A stretch of 64,000 nt of DNA from an uncultured Aurantimonas sp. (lineage in GTDB: Bacteria > Pseudomonadota > Alphaproteobacteria > Rhizobiales > Rhizobiaceae): NCBI GenBank assembly GCA_947488615.1, contig CANKZU010000007.1, positions 124,001-188,000 on the forward strand. Reading direction: 5' to 3'. Shown here piece by piece: positions 1 through 9,340 of the stretch. The notes beneath the pieces were generated by a model. It had not been told where the DNA came from, did no database searches, and saw only the letters and a list, made by a program, of their open reading frames with translations. Position 1 is the stretch's first letter; each line of letters begins with the position of its first letter. The translations under genes were made by a program, and so were the position numbers.

Positions 1-1499
1 TCGAACTCGCGCCGATCCCGCTCTGGATCGAGGATTTCAGCGGCGTCAAGGCTCTGTTTGACGAATGGCGCGACGCCGGCGTCACCTCGATCCGCGAGCA
101 TTTGGAGGATGACCCAGGCCGTGCGAAGGCTGCGGCGGATCGCATCGGGCTTATCGCCGTCAACGCCTGCACCCTGTCTCTGTTCGAGGCTGGCGGCTTC
201 GACGAACTGGCCGCGAACCTCGACAAGGTATTTTCAGGCGACATGCTCGACAGCCACCGCGAGGAACTGATCCAGCTGTGGGAGGGGCGGACTGAGTTCA
301 CCAGCTACGCGGTCAATTACACGCTGTCCGGCCGGCGGCTGGACGTCCACCTGAAGGCCCGCATCCTGCCCGGATTCGAGGACGATTGGAGTTACGTCCT
401 GATCGCCACCGAGGATGTGAGCGAGCGCGAGGAGGGCCGGCGCAGGCTGGTTGCCAGCGAGGCGTTCACCCAGGGCCTTTTCGAGCATTCTCCGATCTCC
501 CTGTGGGTCGAGGATTTCAGCGCGGTGAAGGCGCTGATCGACGATGTCCGGGCGCGCGGCGTCATCGATTTTCGCACCTTCGTCGATGTGCATCCCGAAT
601 TCGTTTCGCGCTGCATGAGCGAAATCCGCGTCATCGACGTCAATCAGCATACGCTCGAACTCTTCTGCGCGGCCAACAAACCGATGCTGCTGGGACGGCT
701 GAATGAGGTTTTCCGCGATGGCATGGAACAGCATTTCCGCGAGCAACTGATCGATCTGTGGGACGGCAAGCTGTTCCAGCAGCGCGAGGTGGTGAATTAT
801 TCGCTCGAGGGCGACGCATTACACGTCCACATGCAGTTCTCCGTCTTTCCCGGGCGTGAGGCGGACTGGTCGCTGGTGCAGGTGGCGCTCACCGACATCA
901 CCGCGCGCAAGAAGGCCGAGGCGTATCTGGAATATCTCGGCAAGCACGACGTTCTGACGAAACTCTACAACCGGTCGTTTTTCGTCGACGAGCTCAATCG
1001 GCTGGAGCGCAAAGGGCCAACGCCGGTGACGCTGATCGTCGTCGATCTCAACGGGTTGAAACCGGTCAACGACCATCTGGGGCACGCGGCGGGAGACGCC
1101 CTGCTGCGGCGCGCCGGCGAGGTGCTCAACAAGGCGGTCGCCAAACCCTGTCATGCCGCCCGCATCGGCGGCGACGAGTTCATCGTTCTGATGCCCGCGA
1201 CCAGCGAAGCCGAAGGGCTGGAGATGATCGCGACGATCGAGGATCTGGTCGCGGTCAACAACCAATTCTATCCGGGCGCCCATCTGTCCTTTTCGCTGGG
1301 CCTGGCGACGGCCGGCCCGGACGAGCGGCTGGAAGAGGTGGTCAAGCGCGCCGACATGCGGATGTACGAGGCGAAACGCCTTCATTACCTGAAAGCCGGT
1401 CTCGACCGCCGCGGCACGGCGGCCGAGGATGTCGAGCCGGCCGAGTTGGCCTCGGCTCAAAAAAACAAGGACAACACCAAAACTGCATCGGTGGAATGA
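1..1499 (+). CDS. PAS-PAS-GGDEF diguanylate cyclase, 5'-truncated by window edge
   Basis: The reading frame is open from position 3, so the true start lies outside the window. Two similar PAS-like units can be seen: one contains PLWIEDFSGVKALFDEW near position 20 and the other SLWVEDFSAVKALIDDV near 500, which points to an internal duplication. A GGDEF domain follows, with the signature RIGGDEF at 1161-1181. The expected product is cyclic-di-GMP made from two GTP, under control of the PAS sensors. The RxxD inhibitory site normally found just before GGDEF is absent (AKPC occupies it), so product inhibition by that route is unlikely. No transmembrane segment is visible in the part present. Confidence 0.9.
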   Translation, partial: ELAPIPLWIEDFSGVKALFDEWRDAGVTSIREHLEDDPGRAKAAADRIGLIAVNACTLSLFEAGGFDELAANLDKVFSGDMLDSHREELIQLWEGRTEFTSYAVNYTLSGRRLDVHLKARILPGFEDDWSYVLIATEDVSEREEGRRRLVASEAFTQGLFEHSPISLWVEDFSAVKALIDDVRARGVIDFRTFVDVHPEFVSRCMSEIRVIDVNQHTLELFCAANKPMLLGRLNEVFRDGMEQHFREQLIDLWDGKLFQQREVVNYSLEGDALHVHMQFSVFPGREADWSLVQVALTDITARKKAEAYLEYLGKHDVLTKLYNRSFFVDELNRLERKGPTPVTLIVVDLNGLKPVNDHLGHAAGDALLRRAGEVLNKAVAKPCHAARIGGDEFIVLMPATSEAEGLEMIATIEDLVAVNNQFYPGAHLSFSLGLATAGPDERLEEVVKRADMRMYEAKRLHYLKAGLDRRGTAAEDVEPAELASAQKNKDNTKTASVE

Positions 1500-1576
1500 T
1501 GATGCGAGCGGTTGCAAAACGCATCGTTGAGAAAATTGCTGAGATTGCAGTCGACCCTACCAATTTACGGAACCAT

Positions 1577-1593
1577 AATACCGTTTCGGTATT
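1577..1593. promoter_or_regulatory. Perfect 7-3-7 palindrome overlapping a -35 box
   Basis: AATACCG-TTT-CGGTATT is a perfect inverted repeat whose right end overlaps the TTGACA box at 1592-1597. This is the usual position for a repressor operator. The binding protein is not known. Confidence 0.5.
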
Positions 1594-1620
1594 GACAGGA
1601 TTAAGCGGATGAATCATATA
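1592..1620 (+). promoter_or_regulatory. Sigma-70-like promoter for the NYN gene
   Basis: TTGACA (1592-1597) is followed after 17 bases by CATATA (1615-1620). Transcription would begin near 1627 and give a leader of about 80 nt before the NYN start codon. This is one of the best consensus promoters in the window. Confidence 0.6.
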
Positions 1621-1659
1621 TCTGCTATATCCGCTACGCCCGTAGGCGGGCACTATATG

Positions 1660-1692
1660 AGGCCTCCGCATTCCTGTGCGGGGGCCTTTATT
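1660..1692 (+). terminator. Terminator-like hairpin in the NYN leader
   Basis: AGGCCTCCGCA (1660-1670) pairs with TGCGGGGGCCT (1677-1687, one G-T pair) and is followed by TTATTATTT. It sits between the promoter at 1592 and the ribosome-binding site of the NYN gene. It could therefore be an attenuator, or the end of a short RNA, rather than the terminator of the upstream gene. A smaller hairpin, GCCCG-TAGG-CGGGC, precedes it. Confidence 0.55.
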
Positions 1693-1709
1693 ATTTGCCG
1701 GGAGCCGAT

Positions 1710-2288
1710 ATGAAAGTTGCGGTGTTGATCGATGGTGGGCATCTGCGCGTGCTGGCCCGCCAGGCAAAACTGACTTACGACCCGGATCTCATCGAGAAAG
1801 TGGCGCATGCCTGCGCCGAAGCGGACGAAACACTGCTTCGCGTCCTTTATTATGACTGCGCTCCCTATTCTGGGAAAGTCAAGAAGCCCGTGTCGGGAGA
1901 GGAGCACGAGTTCAAAGGGTCCGATGCTTGGCTTCGACGGCTCGCCGCAAAGGATCTGTTCGCGGTACGCAGGGGCGTCCTTAAATTCCGTGGCTTTAAA
2001 CCTCGTCGGATTCCGATCGCGCCGCAGGAACTTTCAGATGACGACTTCAAGCCTGACTTTGAGCAGAAGGGCGTCGATATGCGGATTGGGCTCGATATCG
2101 CCAATTTCGCAAATGATCGCTCTGTTGACAGAATCATCCTGATAACAGGCGACACGGATTGCATCCCTGCCATGAAGAACGGTCGAATCGCCGGACTTCA
2201 GATCATACTAATCGAGTTCAAAGAACAAAAACTCGCTCCGGAGCTGTTGTGGCATTCCGATTTCAAGCGACGGTTGGCATGGCCTTGA
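1710..2288 (+). CDS. NYN (LabA/DUF88-like) domain protein
   Basis: This 192-aa protein begins with the NYN hallmark VAVLIDGGHL, with an acidic residue after a hydrophobic strand, and carries the second acidic cluster ILITGDTDCIPA near residue 155. NYN domains have a PIN-like fold and are expected to be metal-dependent ribonucleases acting in the cytoplasm. ATG 1710 was chosen because GGGAG lies 7 bases upstream; a TTG at 1695 is the alternative. The gene has its own promoter, a palindrome and a structured leader. Its 3' end overlaps rimM by 10 bases, although NYN genes are not usual members of the rimM-trmD cluster. The RNA substrate is unknown. Confidence 0.85.
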   Translation: MKVAVLIDGGHLRVLARQAKLTYDPDLIEKVAHACAEADETLLRVLYYDCAPYSGKVKKPVSGEEHEFKGSDAWLRRLAAKDLFAVRRGVLKFRGFKPRRIPIAPQELSDDDFKPDFEQKGVDMRIGLDIANFANDRSVDRIILITGDTDCIPAMKNGRIAGLQIILIEFKEQKLAPELLWHSDFKRRLAWP

Positions 2289-2845
2289 CCACCAAACCGG
2301 AAAATCCCGTCCTGCTCGGCGTCGTCGGCGGCGCGCACGGACTGAAGGGCGAATGCCGCGTCCGCTCGTTTACCGAGAGCCCCGTCGATCTCGGCGCCTA
2401 TGGGCCGCTCTTCGACGCGGAGGGCAATCGCTACACGGTGAAAAGCGCCCGCCTTCAGAAGAACGTCGTCGTCGTCCGCTTTGCCGAGGTGGAGGATCGC
2501 AACCACGCCGAGCGGCTGAACGGCCGCGAACTCTTCATCGATCGCTCCGCCTTGCCGGAGCCGGACGAGTTCTATCTGGGCGACCTCGTCGGTCTCGCCG
2601 TTGAGACGGTTTCGGGCGCAAGCGTCGGCACGGTCGTGGCGTTCCACGATTTCGGCGCTGGCGACATCGTCGAGATCAAGCCGCCCGAAGGCCAGACCGT
2701 GATGATCCCGTTCTCCGAGGCGGCGGTTCCGGATATCGACGCGGATCGCGGCGTGATGATCGTCGAACCTTACGCTGCCGGCCTTGCCGAGGCCGAAACA
2801 GACGAGCCGGACGGTGCGACCGAGCCACCGGCTGGCGACGACTGA
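2279..2845 (+). CDS. rimM: 16S rRNA processing protein RimM
   Basis: RimM is a 30S assembly factor that binds ribosomal protein S19 and helps mature the 3' domain of 16S rRNA. The 188-aa product has the N-terminal barrel (LLGVVGGAHGLKGECRVRSF) and the C-terminal PRC-like barrel (EFYLGDLVGLAV). The acidic, proline-rich tail is common in alphaproteobacteria. The start ATG 2279 lies inside the last codons of the NYN gene. The order rimM-ABM-trmD-rplS matches the usual ribosome and tRNA maturation cluster, but rpsP is not upstream here. Confidence 0.95.
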   Translation: MALTTKPENPVLLGVVGGAHGLKGECRVRSFTESPVDLGAYGPLFDAEGNRYTVKSARLQKNVVVVRFAEVEDRNHAERLNGRELFIDRSALPEPDEFYLGDLVGLAVETVSGASVGTVVAFHDFGAGDIVEIKPPEGQTVMIPFSEAAVPDIDADRGVMIVEPYAAGLAEAETDEPDGATEPPAGDD

Positions 2846-2962
2846 CTTCAGGCTCCGGCGTCGTCTCCGCCGGTTTACTCCGCGTCTTGGGGCGCGTAAC
2901 CCATCCCGTGTTTTGCCTGCGGCGCGTATCGCTGATCCCGCCGCCACCGAAAGGAACGCTTC

Positions 2963-3265
2963 ATGATTGTCGTCGCCGGAACCCAGCGTCTTCACGCCGC
3001 CGATCTCGATCGTTTGCGCGATGTGGCCAATGCCACCATCGCCGCGACCCGCGCAGAAACTGGCTGTCTGGTCTATTCCTTTGCCGAGGATCTGACCGAG
3101 CCGGGTCTGGTGCGGATTTATGAGGAATGGGAGAGCCGGGACGATCTGACGCGCCACGGCCAATCGGACCATATCGCCGCCTGGCGCGCGGCGCTGAGCG
3201 AGGTCGAGGTGCTCGGGCGCGATCTGAAAATCATCGAGGTCGCCAAGAGCGAACCGCTCGCCTGA
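2963..3265 (+). CDS. Antibiotic biosynthesis monooxygenase (ABM) family protein
   Basis: This 100-aa protein has the size and pattern of the dimeric ferredoxin-like ABM fold: an N-terminal strand, the [12 protein letters not shown] segment, then [26 protein letters not shown]. Family members are small oxygenases or heme/quinone-modifying enzymes, and many have no known substrate. It lies between rimM and trmD on the same strand, 7 bases before trmD, so it is probably co-transcribed. The position suggests co-expression rather than a role in translation. AAAGGAACG lies upstream of ATG 2963. Confidence 0.85.
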   Translation: MIVVAGTQRLHAADLDRLRDVANATIAATRAETGCLVYSFAEDLTEPGLVRIYEEWESRDDLTRHGQSDHIAAWRAALSEVEVLGRDLKIIEVAKSEPLA

Positions 3266-3272
3266 TCCGATC

Positions 3273-3956
3273 ATGAGCTTTCGCGCCACCGTCCTCACGC
3301 TCTATCCGGAGATGTTTCCCGGACCGCTCGGCGTTTCGCTCGCCGGCAAGGCGCTCGCTCGCGGCGATGTCGCGCTGGAGAGCGTGCAGATTCGCGACTT
3401 CGGCGTCGGCCGTCATCGCATGGTCGACGACACGCCGTCCGGCGGCGGCGCCGGCATGGTGATGCGCGCCGATGTGCTGGCCAACGCGATCGATTCGGCC
3501 TCGCCGGCGGACGATCCACGGCCGCGGCTCTTGATGAGCCCGCGCGGCAAGCCGCTGACCCAGGCGCGGGTGCGCGAACTTGCCGCCGGCGAGGGCGCCG
3601 TGATCGTCTGCGGGCGCTTCGAGGGGGTCGACGAACGGTTGATCGCGGCGCGCGGCCTCGAGGAGGTCTCGATCGGCGACTATGTCCTGTCGGGCGGCGA
3701 GGTGGCTGCGATGGTGCTGCTCGACGCCGTGGTCCGGCTTTTGCCGGGCGTCATGGGCAACGCCGAATCGGGCGAGACGGAAAGCTTCGAAACGGGCCTC
3801 CTCGAACATCCCCACTATACCCGGCCGGCGGAATGGGAGGGGCGTACGATTCCTCAAGTCCTGACGTCGGGCGACCACGGGGCGGTCGAACGCTGGCGGC
3901 AGGCCGAAGCGGAACGGATTACCCGGGCGCGGCGACCGGATTTGCTCGACGACTGA
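3273..3956 (+). CDS. trmD: tRNA (guanine-N1)-methyltransferase TrmD
   Basis: TrmD methylates G37 of tRNAs using S-adenosylmethionine and prevents frameshifting. The 227-aa product shows the trefoil-knot motifs [24 protein letters not shown] and [15 protein letters not shown], and the N-terminal GGGAGMVMR substrate loop. Length and order are typical. It follows the ABM gene by 7 bases and precedes rplS after a 229-base gap in which no gene was seen. Confidence 0.97.
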   Translation: MSFRATVLTLYPEMFPGPLGVSLAGKALARGDVALESVQIRDFGVGRHRMVDDTPSGGGAGMVMRADVLANAIDSASPADDPRPRLLMSPRGKPLTQARVRELAAGEGAVIVCGRFEGVDERLIAARGLEEVSIGDYVLSGGEVAAMVLLDAVVRLLPGVMGNAESGETESFETGLLEHPHYTRPAEWEGRTIPQVLTSGDHGAVERWRQAEAERITRARRPDLLDD

Positions 3957-4185
3957 CGTTGCTTGATCGACTCTGCCGCACTGTTCGGGCATAAAACGAA
4001 CCGCCGCGACTGCCGCTTGCGCCTTGGTCCTTGCAAAAGTCGTGTCGGATGTCGACGCGGGATAGTGACAAAGGCGGCAAAGCGGTGTATGGGCGACACC
4101 GATTTCCTCAGAATAACTTGACCGTACCCGCGGCCATGTCGGCTGAGACTGACTTTTCCGGCATGAAACGAATTGAGGCTATGCC

Positions 4186-4644
4186 ATGAACATCATCTCC
4201 GAACTCGATGCCGCCGAGGCCGAGCGTATCAACGCGATCCGTACCCTTCCGGAATTTTCCGCCGGCGACACGCTGCGCGTCAACGTCAAGGTCACCGAGG
4301 GCACGCGCACGCGTGTCCAGGCCTATGAAGGCGTCTGCATCGCGCGGTCGGGCGCGGGTATCCAGGAAAACTTCACGGTCCGCAAGATTTCCTATGGCGA
4401 AGGCGTCGAGCGCGTCTTCCCGCTCTATTCGCCGCAGCTCGATTCGGTCGAGATCGTGCGGCGCGGTAAGGTGCGGCGGGCCAAGCTCTATTATCTGCGC
4501 GATCGTCGCGGCAAGTCGGCCCGTATCGTCGAGGCGACCAATGTGCGTGCCCGCAAGCTGAATGACGATGCCCGCCAGATCGCCGTCGCCGAGCGCGACA
4601 AGGCGAAGGCCGAGAAGCAGGCGGCCAAGGACGCCGCCGAATAA
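4186..4644 (+). CDS. rplS: 50S ribosomal protein L19
   Basis: L19 lies at the 30S-50S interface. The 152-aa protein carries the conserved segments [22 protein letters not shown], which begins the SH3-like barrel, and [25 protein letters not shown] charged Lys/Ala-rich tail extends the C-terminus, as in many alphaproteobacteria. A hairpin terminator follows at 4673-4700. Confidence 0.97.
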   Translation: MNIISELDAAEAERINAIRTLPEFSAGDTLRVNVKVTEGTRTRVQAYEGVCIARSGAGIQENFTVRKISYGEGVERVFPLYSPQLDSVEIVRRGKVRRAKLYYLRDRRGKSARIVEATNVRARKLNDDARQIAVAERDKAKAEKQAAKDAAE

Positions 4645-4672
4645 GCCGACCTTTCAGTCGGACAGGATTTGG

Positions 4673-4700
4673 AAAGCGGTCCCCCTAGGGCCGCTTTCTT
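4673..4700 (+). terminator. Terminator after rplS
   Basis: AAAGCGG (4673-4679) pairs with CCGCTTT (4691-4697), with an extra inner CCC/GGG stem. A short pyrimidine run, CTT, follows. It lies 29 bases after the rplS stop and plausibly ends the rimM-trmD-rplS transcript. Confidence 0.65.
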
Positions 4701-4780
4701 GCGTTTGGGCACGAGGCCTCCGACCGCGCTCCTCATCCGGGGTGATAATCGATGGCGCGGCGCTCAGCTCGCCGGCAAGG

Positions 4781-5023
4781 TCATTGTTCGGCGGCGGCCG
4801 CCTCGCGGATCGTGCCGGTCGCCGAAATCCAGCCCCACCGTACGCCCGCCCACACCCGCTCGTGCGCGAGATAGGTGAAGAAGCCGAGCAGGCCCGATGC
4901 GGCGGCCAGCGCGCTCCCGGAGGAGAGCGAGCCGGTAAACAGAAACCCCAGGATCGACATGGTCACGAGGCCGAGAAGCTGCCAGGACGCGGCTTTCACC
5001 AGGCTCCGTACGCGGGTTTCCAT
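4781..5023 (-). CDS. DUF2061 small membrane protein
   Basis: This 80-aa protein has two predicted membrane helices (LLGLVTMSILGFLFTGSL and ALAAASGLLGFFTYLAHE) and the DUF2061 pattern KAASWQ at the start with HERVWAGVRWG at the end. The family is widespread in proteobacteria with no assigned function, although members occur next to sulfate-assimilation genes in some genomes. No such genes are adjacent here. It stands alone, divergent from the XRE regulator at 5270. Confidence 0.8.
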   Translation of the reverse strand: METRVRSLVKAASWQLLGLVTMSILGFLFTGSLSSGSALAAASGLLGFFTYLAHERVWAGVRWGWISATGTIREAAAAEQ

Positions 5024-5187
5024 CGAAAATCTCCATTAGCCGTGGCGAATCCGTCCGTCGCGATGCGTCGCACCGATCGGCAGATTCGATTGTTTGTCGA
5101 AGTCCAGGAGCGCCGACGCCGGCTTGGGAGGCGGGTGGGGAGCCGGCGCCCTTGGGGGCAGATGCCGTGACCATAGGCTTCTCGGTT

Positions 5188-5249
5188 ATTCACGGGAATT
5201 CTGTTAATTCTCATGTTTTGATTCACAAACGTAGATTTTCTTCGTGAAT
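5188..5249. promoter_or_regulatory. Three ATTCAC half-sites before the XRE gene
   Basis: ATTCAC occurs at 5188-5193 and 5221-5226, and its complement GTGAAT at 5244-5249, all within 85 bases upstream of the regulator gene. The last two face each other as an inverted pair. This arrangement suits autoregulation by the XRE protein; binding itself is inferred. Confidence 0.35.
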
Positions 5250-5269
5250 TATGACAATTATCACCAGCC

Positions 5270-6133
5270 ATGGACAAACGACAAAGATCCCGCCTGTTCC
5301 GCGAGCGCTTGGCCTCCGCCATGAGCTCGGCGACGATGTCGAAGAGCGCGTTGGCGCGCGCGACCGGGGCCGATCGCTCGACCGTCTCGCTGATTCTGTC
5401 ATCCGACGAGGGGCGCCTGCCCAACGCGCAATTCGCGGCGGAATGCGCCACCGCGCTCGGGGTTTCCTGCGACTGGCTGCTGGGGCTCACCGACCGGCGC
5501 GAGCGCAGTGCCGACGTCCTGCAGGTCGCGATGCGCATCGAGGAAGCGGCGCGGGCGCCATCCGACAAGTCGATCTATCGCTGGCACGAGGAGGCCCGCG
5601 GCTACAAGATCCGGCACGTTCCGGCGACCTTGCCGGACATGCTGAAATCGGAAGCGGTGCTGCGTTTCGAATATGGCGATTTCCTCGGCCGCACGTCCGA
5701 CCAGGCGATCGCCGACATGCGCGACCGGCTTGCCTATCTCCGCGCGCCGGATACCGATTACGAGATCGCCATGCCGATCGATGCGCTGGAGAGTTTCGCG
5801 GCCGGCGAGGGCTATTGGCGCGGCCTGCCGCCGGAGGAAAGACGAGCGCAGCTCGAGCGGCTGCGCGGCCTGACGGAGGAGCTCTATCCCTCGCTCCGGC
5901 TGTATCTCTTCGATCGCAAGAAAGTGTTTTCCGCCCCGGTGACGATTTTCGGCCCGCTGCAGGCGGCGGTCTATGTCGGCCGCTTCTATCTCGCCTTTCG
6001 TGAACGCCGGCAGGTCATGGAGCTGACCCGGCATTTCGACGGGCTGGTACGCGAGGCCGATTTCGAGGCGCGGCACACGCCGCGCTTCATCGAGGATTTG
6101 GTGGTACCCGATCGACCTGCGGAAAGCGCTTAG
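5270..6133 (+). CDS. XRE-family helix-turn-helix transcriptional regulator
   Basis: The 287-aa protein has an N-terminal HTH_3-type domain in the first 75 residues (KSALARATGADRSTVSLILS is the helix-turn-helix region, followed by a WLLGLTDRRE linker). A roughly 200-residue C-terminal domain of unknown type follows, with the segments VTIFGPLQAAVYVGRFYLAF and LYPSLRLYLFDRKKVF. The C-terminal half probably senses a ligand. Its 3' end overlaps the convergent antiporter gene by three bases. The upstream AT-rich region carries repeated ATTCAC sites. Confidence 0.85.
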   Translation: MDKRQRSRLFRERLASAMSSATMSKSALARATGADRSTVSLILSSDEGRLPNAQFAAECATALGVSCDWLLGLTDRRERSADVLQVAMRIEEAARAPSDKSIYRWHEEARGYKIRHVPATLPDMLKSEAVLRFEYGDFLGRTSDQAIADMRDRLAYLRAPDTDYEIAMPIDALESFAAGEGYWRGLPPEERRAQLERLRGLTEELYPSLRLYLFDRKKVFSAPVTIFGPLQAAVYVGRFYLAFRERRQVMELTRHFDGLVREADFEARHTPRFIEDLVVPDRPAESA

Positions 6134-7452
6134 GAATCGGTCTGGCCCCGACGATCCGCCGTCGAGTCCGGCGGCTGTTTCGCGCGCGCGAGCCGGATGC
6201 GTGTCGGGAAGGGAAACACCGGTTGGCGCTCCAAAACGGTGCTGTTCGCATGGGATCGCTTGAGGCGCCTGGCATAGGCGCGCGCGGCCGGCGATGCCGA
6301 AACGCCATGCAGTAAAATGCTCAACAGCACGGTCAGGAGCACCGTGGCGGAGATGTCACTCATGCCTGCTGGTTTGCCGCGCTCGATAATCAGGAGAAGA
6401 TACAGGATCGACGCCAGGCCGCGCGGACCGAACCATCCGAGAAAGACGACTGTCACTGGCAGAAGCCGCGCTCCGATGAGACTGAGCGCGACCGCGAGCA
6501 TGCGCACGAACGTCAATGACAGAACTGCGTAGACAACATGCTGCCAGCCGATATCGCTGAAGATGCTCGGCAGAAGGACTGCGCCGAAAAGCAGAAAGAC
6601 GATGAGGTTGAGCAACTGGCCCTCGGTCTCGCCGAAATCCTCGATCGCCTCGAGCAGATGCCGCGACCGCGTGCCCACGACCATGCCTGCGACGAAGGCC
6701 GCGATGAAGCCGTTGCCGTCGATCAATTCTGCCCCGCTGAAGGCGAGGATCGCGAGCCCCAGAACAGAGATTTGTAGAAAGATATGGTTCATCCAGCGTC
6801 GCTTGTGGGCAAACTCGACGAGATAAGCTCCGGCGAAACCTACGAGCAGCCCGGCCATCGGCCCAAGGACGACCTGCTTTGCGATGAAGACCCCCCATTC
6901 GCCTGCGGAGCGCCCGCTCTCAGCCTCGAGCGCGAGCGAAACGGCGATGAGCAGGACGGGAAAGGCCAACCCGTCATTGAGCCCGCTTTCGACGTTCAGT
7001 GCCTGACGTATTCGCACGGGGACTTTCTCGTTGGTGATCACCGCCTGTCCGAGCGCGGCGTCGGTGGGTGCCAGGGTGATCCCGAGGATTGCCGCATGCC
7101 AAAGATCGAATGAGGGAAAGATCACCAAGGCCAGTCCTGTGCCCAGCAAGATCGCCAAGGGCAGGCCGAAGCCGAGAAGCCGCAGCGGAACGTTGTGCTG
7201 GCGGTCGAACCGCCGGACGTCGATGCGCGACGCGTCGGTGAACAGCGCCAGAACGAGGGTGATTTCGGCAAGCTCGTTGATGAAGGCATTTTCGACCGGC
7301 AGATCGACGAGATCGAGCACGGCAGAGCCGATCAAGAGACCGAACACGGTGAACACGATCGGTCCGGTGACGCTTCCGGTCTCGCTCTTGCGGGAGAACA
7401 GCGCGTAGGCAAAGACGCCGGCCGCGATCACGAAAACGTCGGGAGTATTCAT
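6130..7452 (-). CDS. CPA1 family cation:proton antiporter (NhaP-like)
   Basis: This 440-aa inner-membrane protein has about twelve hydrophobic segments. It carries CPA1 hallmarks, including TLAPTDAALGQAV and the ion-binding ESGLNDGLAFP motif in a central helix. It would exchange Na+ or K+ for protons and help with pH and salt homeostasis. The start was placed at ATG 7452 (MNTPDVFVIAAGVFAYALF) because the 25 upstream in-frame residues do not resemble a membrane-protein N-terminus. The hydrophilic tail is rich in arginine. Confidence 0.88.
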   Translation of the reverse strand: MNTPDVFVIAAGVFAYALFSRKSETGSVTGPIVFTVFGLLIGSAVLDLVDLPVENAFINELAEITLVLALFTDASRIDVRRFDRQHNVPLRLLGFGLPLAILLGTGLALVIFPSFDLWHAAILGITLAPTDAALGQAVITNEKVPVRIRQALNVESGLNDGLAFPVLLIAVSLALEAESGRSAGEWGVFIAKQVVLGPMAGLLVGFAGAYLVEFAHKRRWMNHIFLQISVLGLAILAFSGAELIDGNGFIAAFVAGMVVGTRSRHLLEAIEDFGETEGQLLNLIVFLLFGAVLLPSIFSDIGWQHVVYAVLSLTFVRMLAVALSLIGARLLPVTVVFLGWFGPRGLASILYLLLIIERGKPAGMSDISATVLLTVLLSILLHGVSASPAARAYARRLKRSHANSTVLERQPVFPFPTRIRLARAKQPPDSTADRRGQTDS

Positions 7453-7634
7453 TAGAGCCGTTCGCCACTTGGATGGGCCGCTGATGAGCCGGGCACCCGC
7501 GAATACCCCGCGGTCTAGAGCAATCATAGGCGCTCGCGGTCGAGCGACCAGTTTGCGCCAGAACAGAACGCGTTGCCCGCCTCACGAACGAGCTGGCGAT
7601 TGTCCCCGGCGCTCCCGCTTGCTACTTTGTGCCC

Positions 7635-7763
7635 ATGACAAGAGTCTGGAACCGGAAAGCGCGGGCGCATCTGCCGACCAGCGAGGGCTTCGCCAAGCTC
7701 TCCGATCATGCGCGCTTGCCCGGCCGCTTCTTCTACCGGCTGATCGCCGCCGACGGTCGGTAG
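7635..7763 (+). CDS. Small basic ORF upstream of leuC
   Basis: A 42-codon ORF starts MTRVWNRKARAHLPT and ends FYRLIAADGR. It precedes leuC by 96 bases on the same strand. It is not leucine-rich, so it does not look like a leucine attenuation leader. It is not recognised, and its reality rests only on position and an intact frame. Confidence 0.3.
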   Translation: MTRVWNRKARAHLPTSEGFAKLSDHARLPGRFFYRLIAADGR

Positions 7764-7859
7764 AGCGGCCGACGAGCGCCCCGATGGCGCGACGCGATCC
7801 ATCTTTTCGCCCCATTCGACCGACCGTGGCCCTAAAGGCCGTCGGACAAGGACCGAACC

Positions 7860-9278
<1,419 letters not shown>

Positions 9279-9294
9279 AGACCGACCGACGTTG

Positions 9295-9340
9295 GGCGAA
9301 CGGGATCAGGCGACCAGCGAGACTGATCCCGCTTCGCCCG
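9295..9340. terminator. Long hairpin between convergent leuC and GGDEF gene
   Basis: GGGCGA-ACGGGATCAG (9295-9310) pairs with CTGATCCCG-CTTCGCCC (9324-9340) around a 13-base loop. The right arm overlaps the last codons of the minus-strand GGDEF gene. It lies where two convergent transcripts end and could serve both. The T-run is poor, so intrinsic termination is only probable. Confidence 0.5.
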
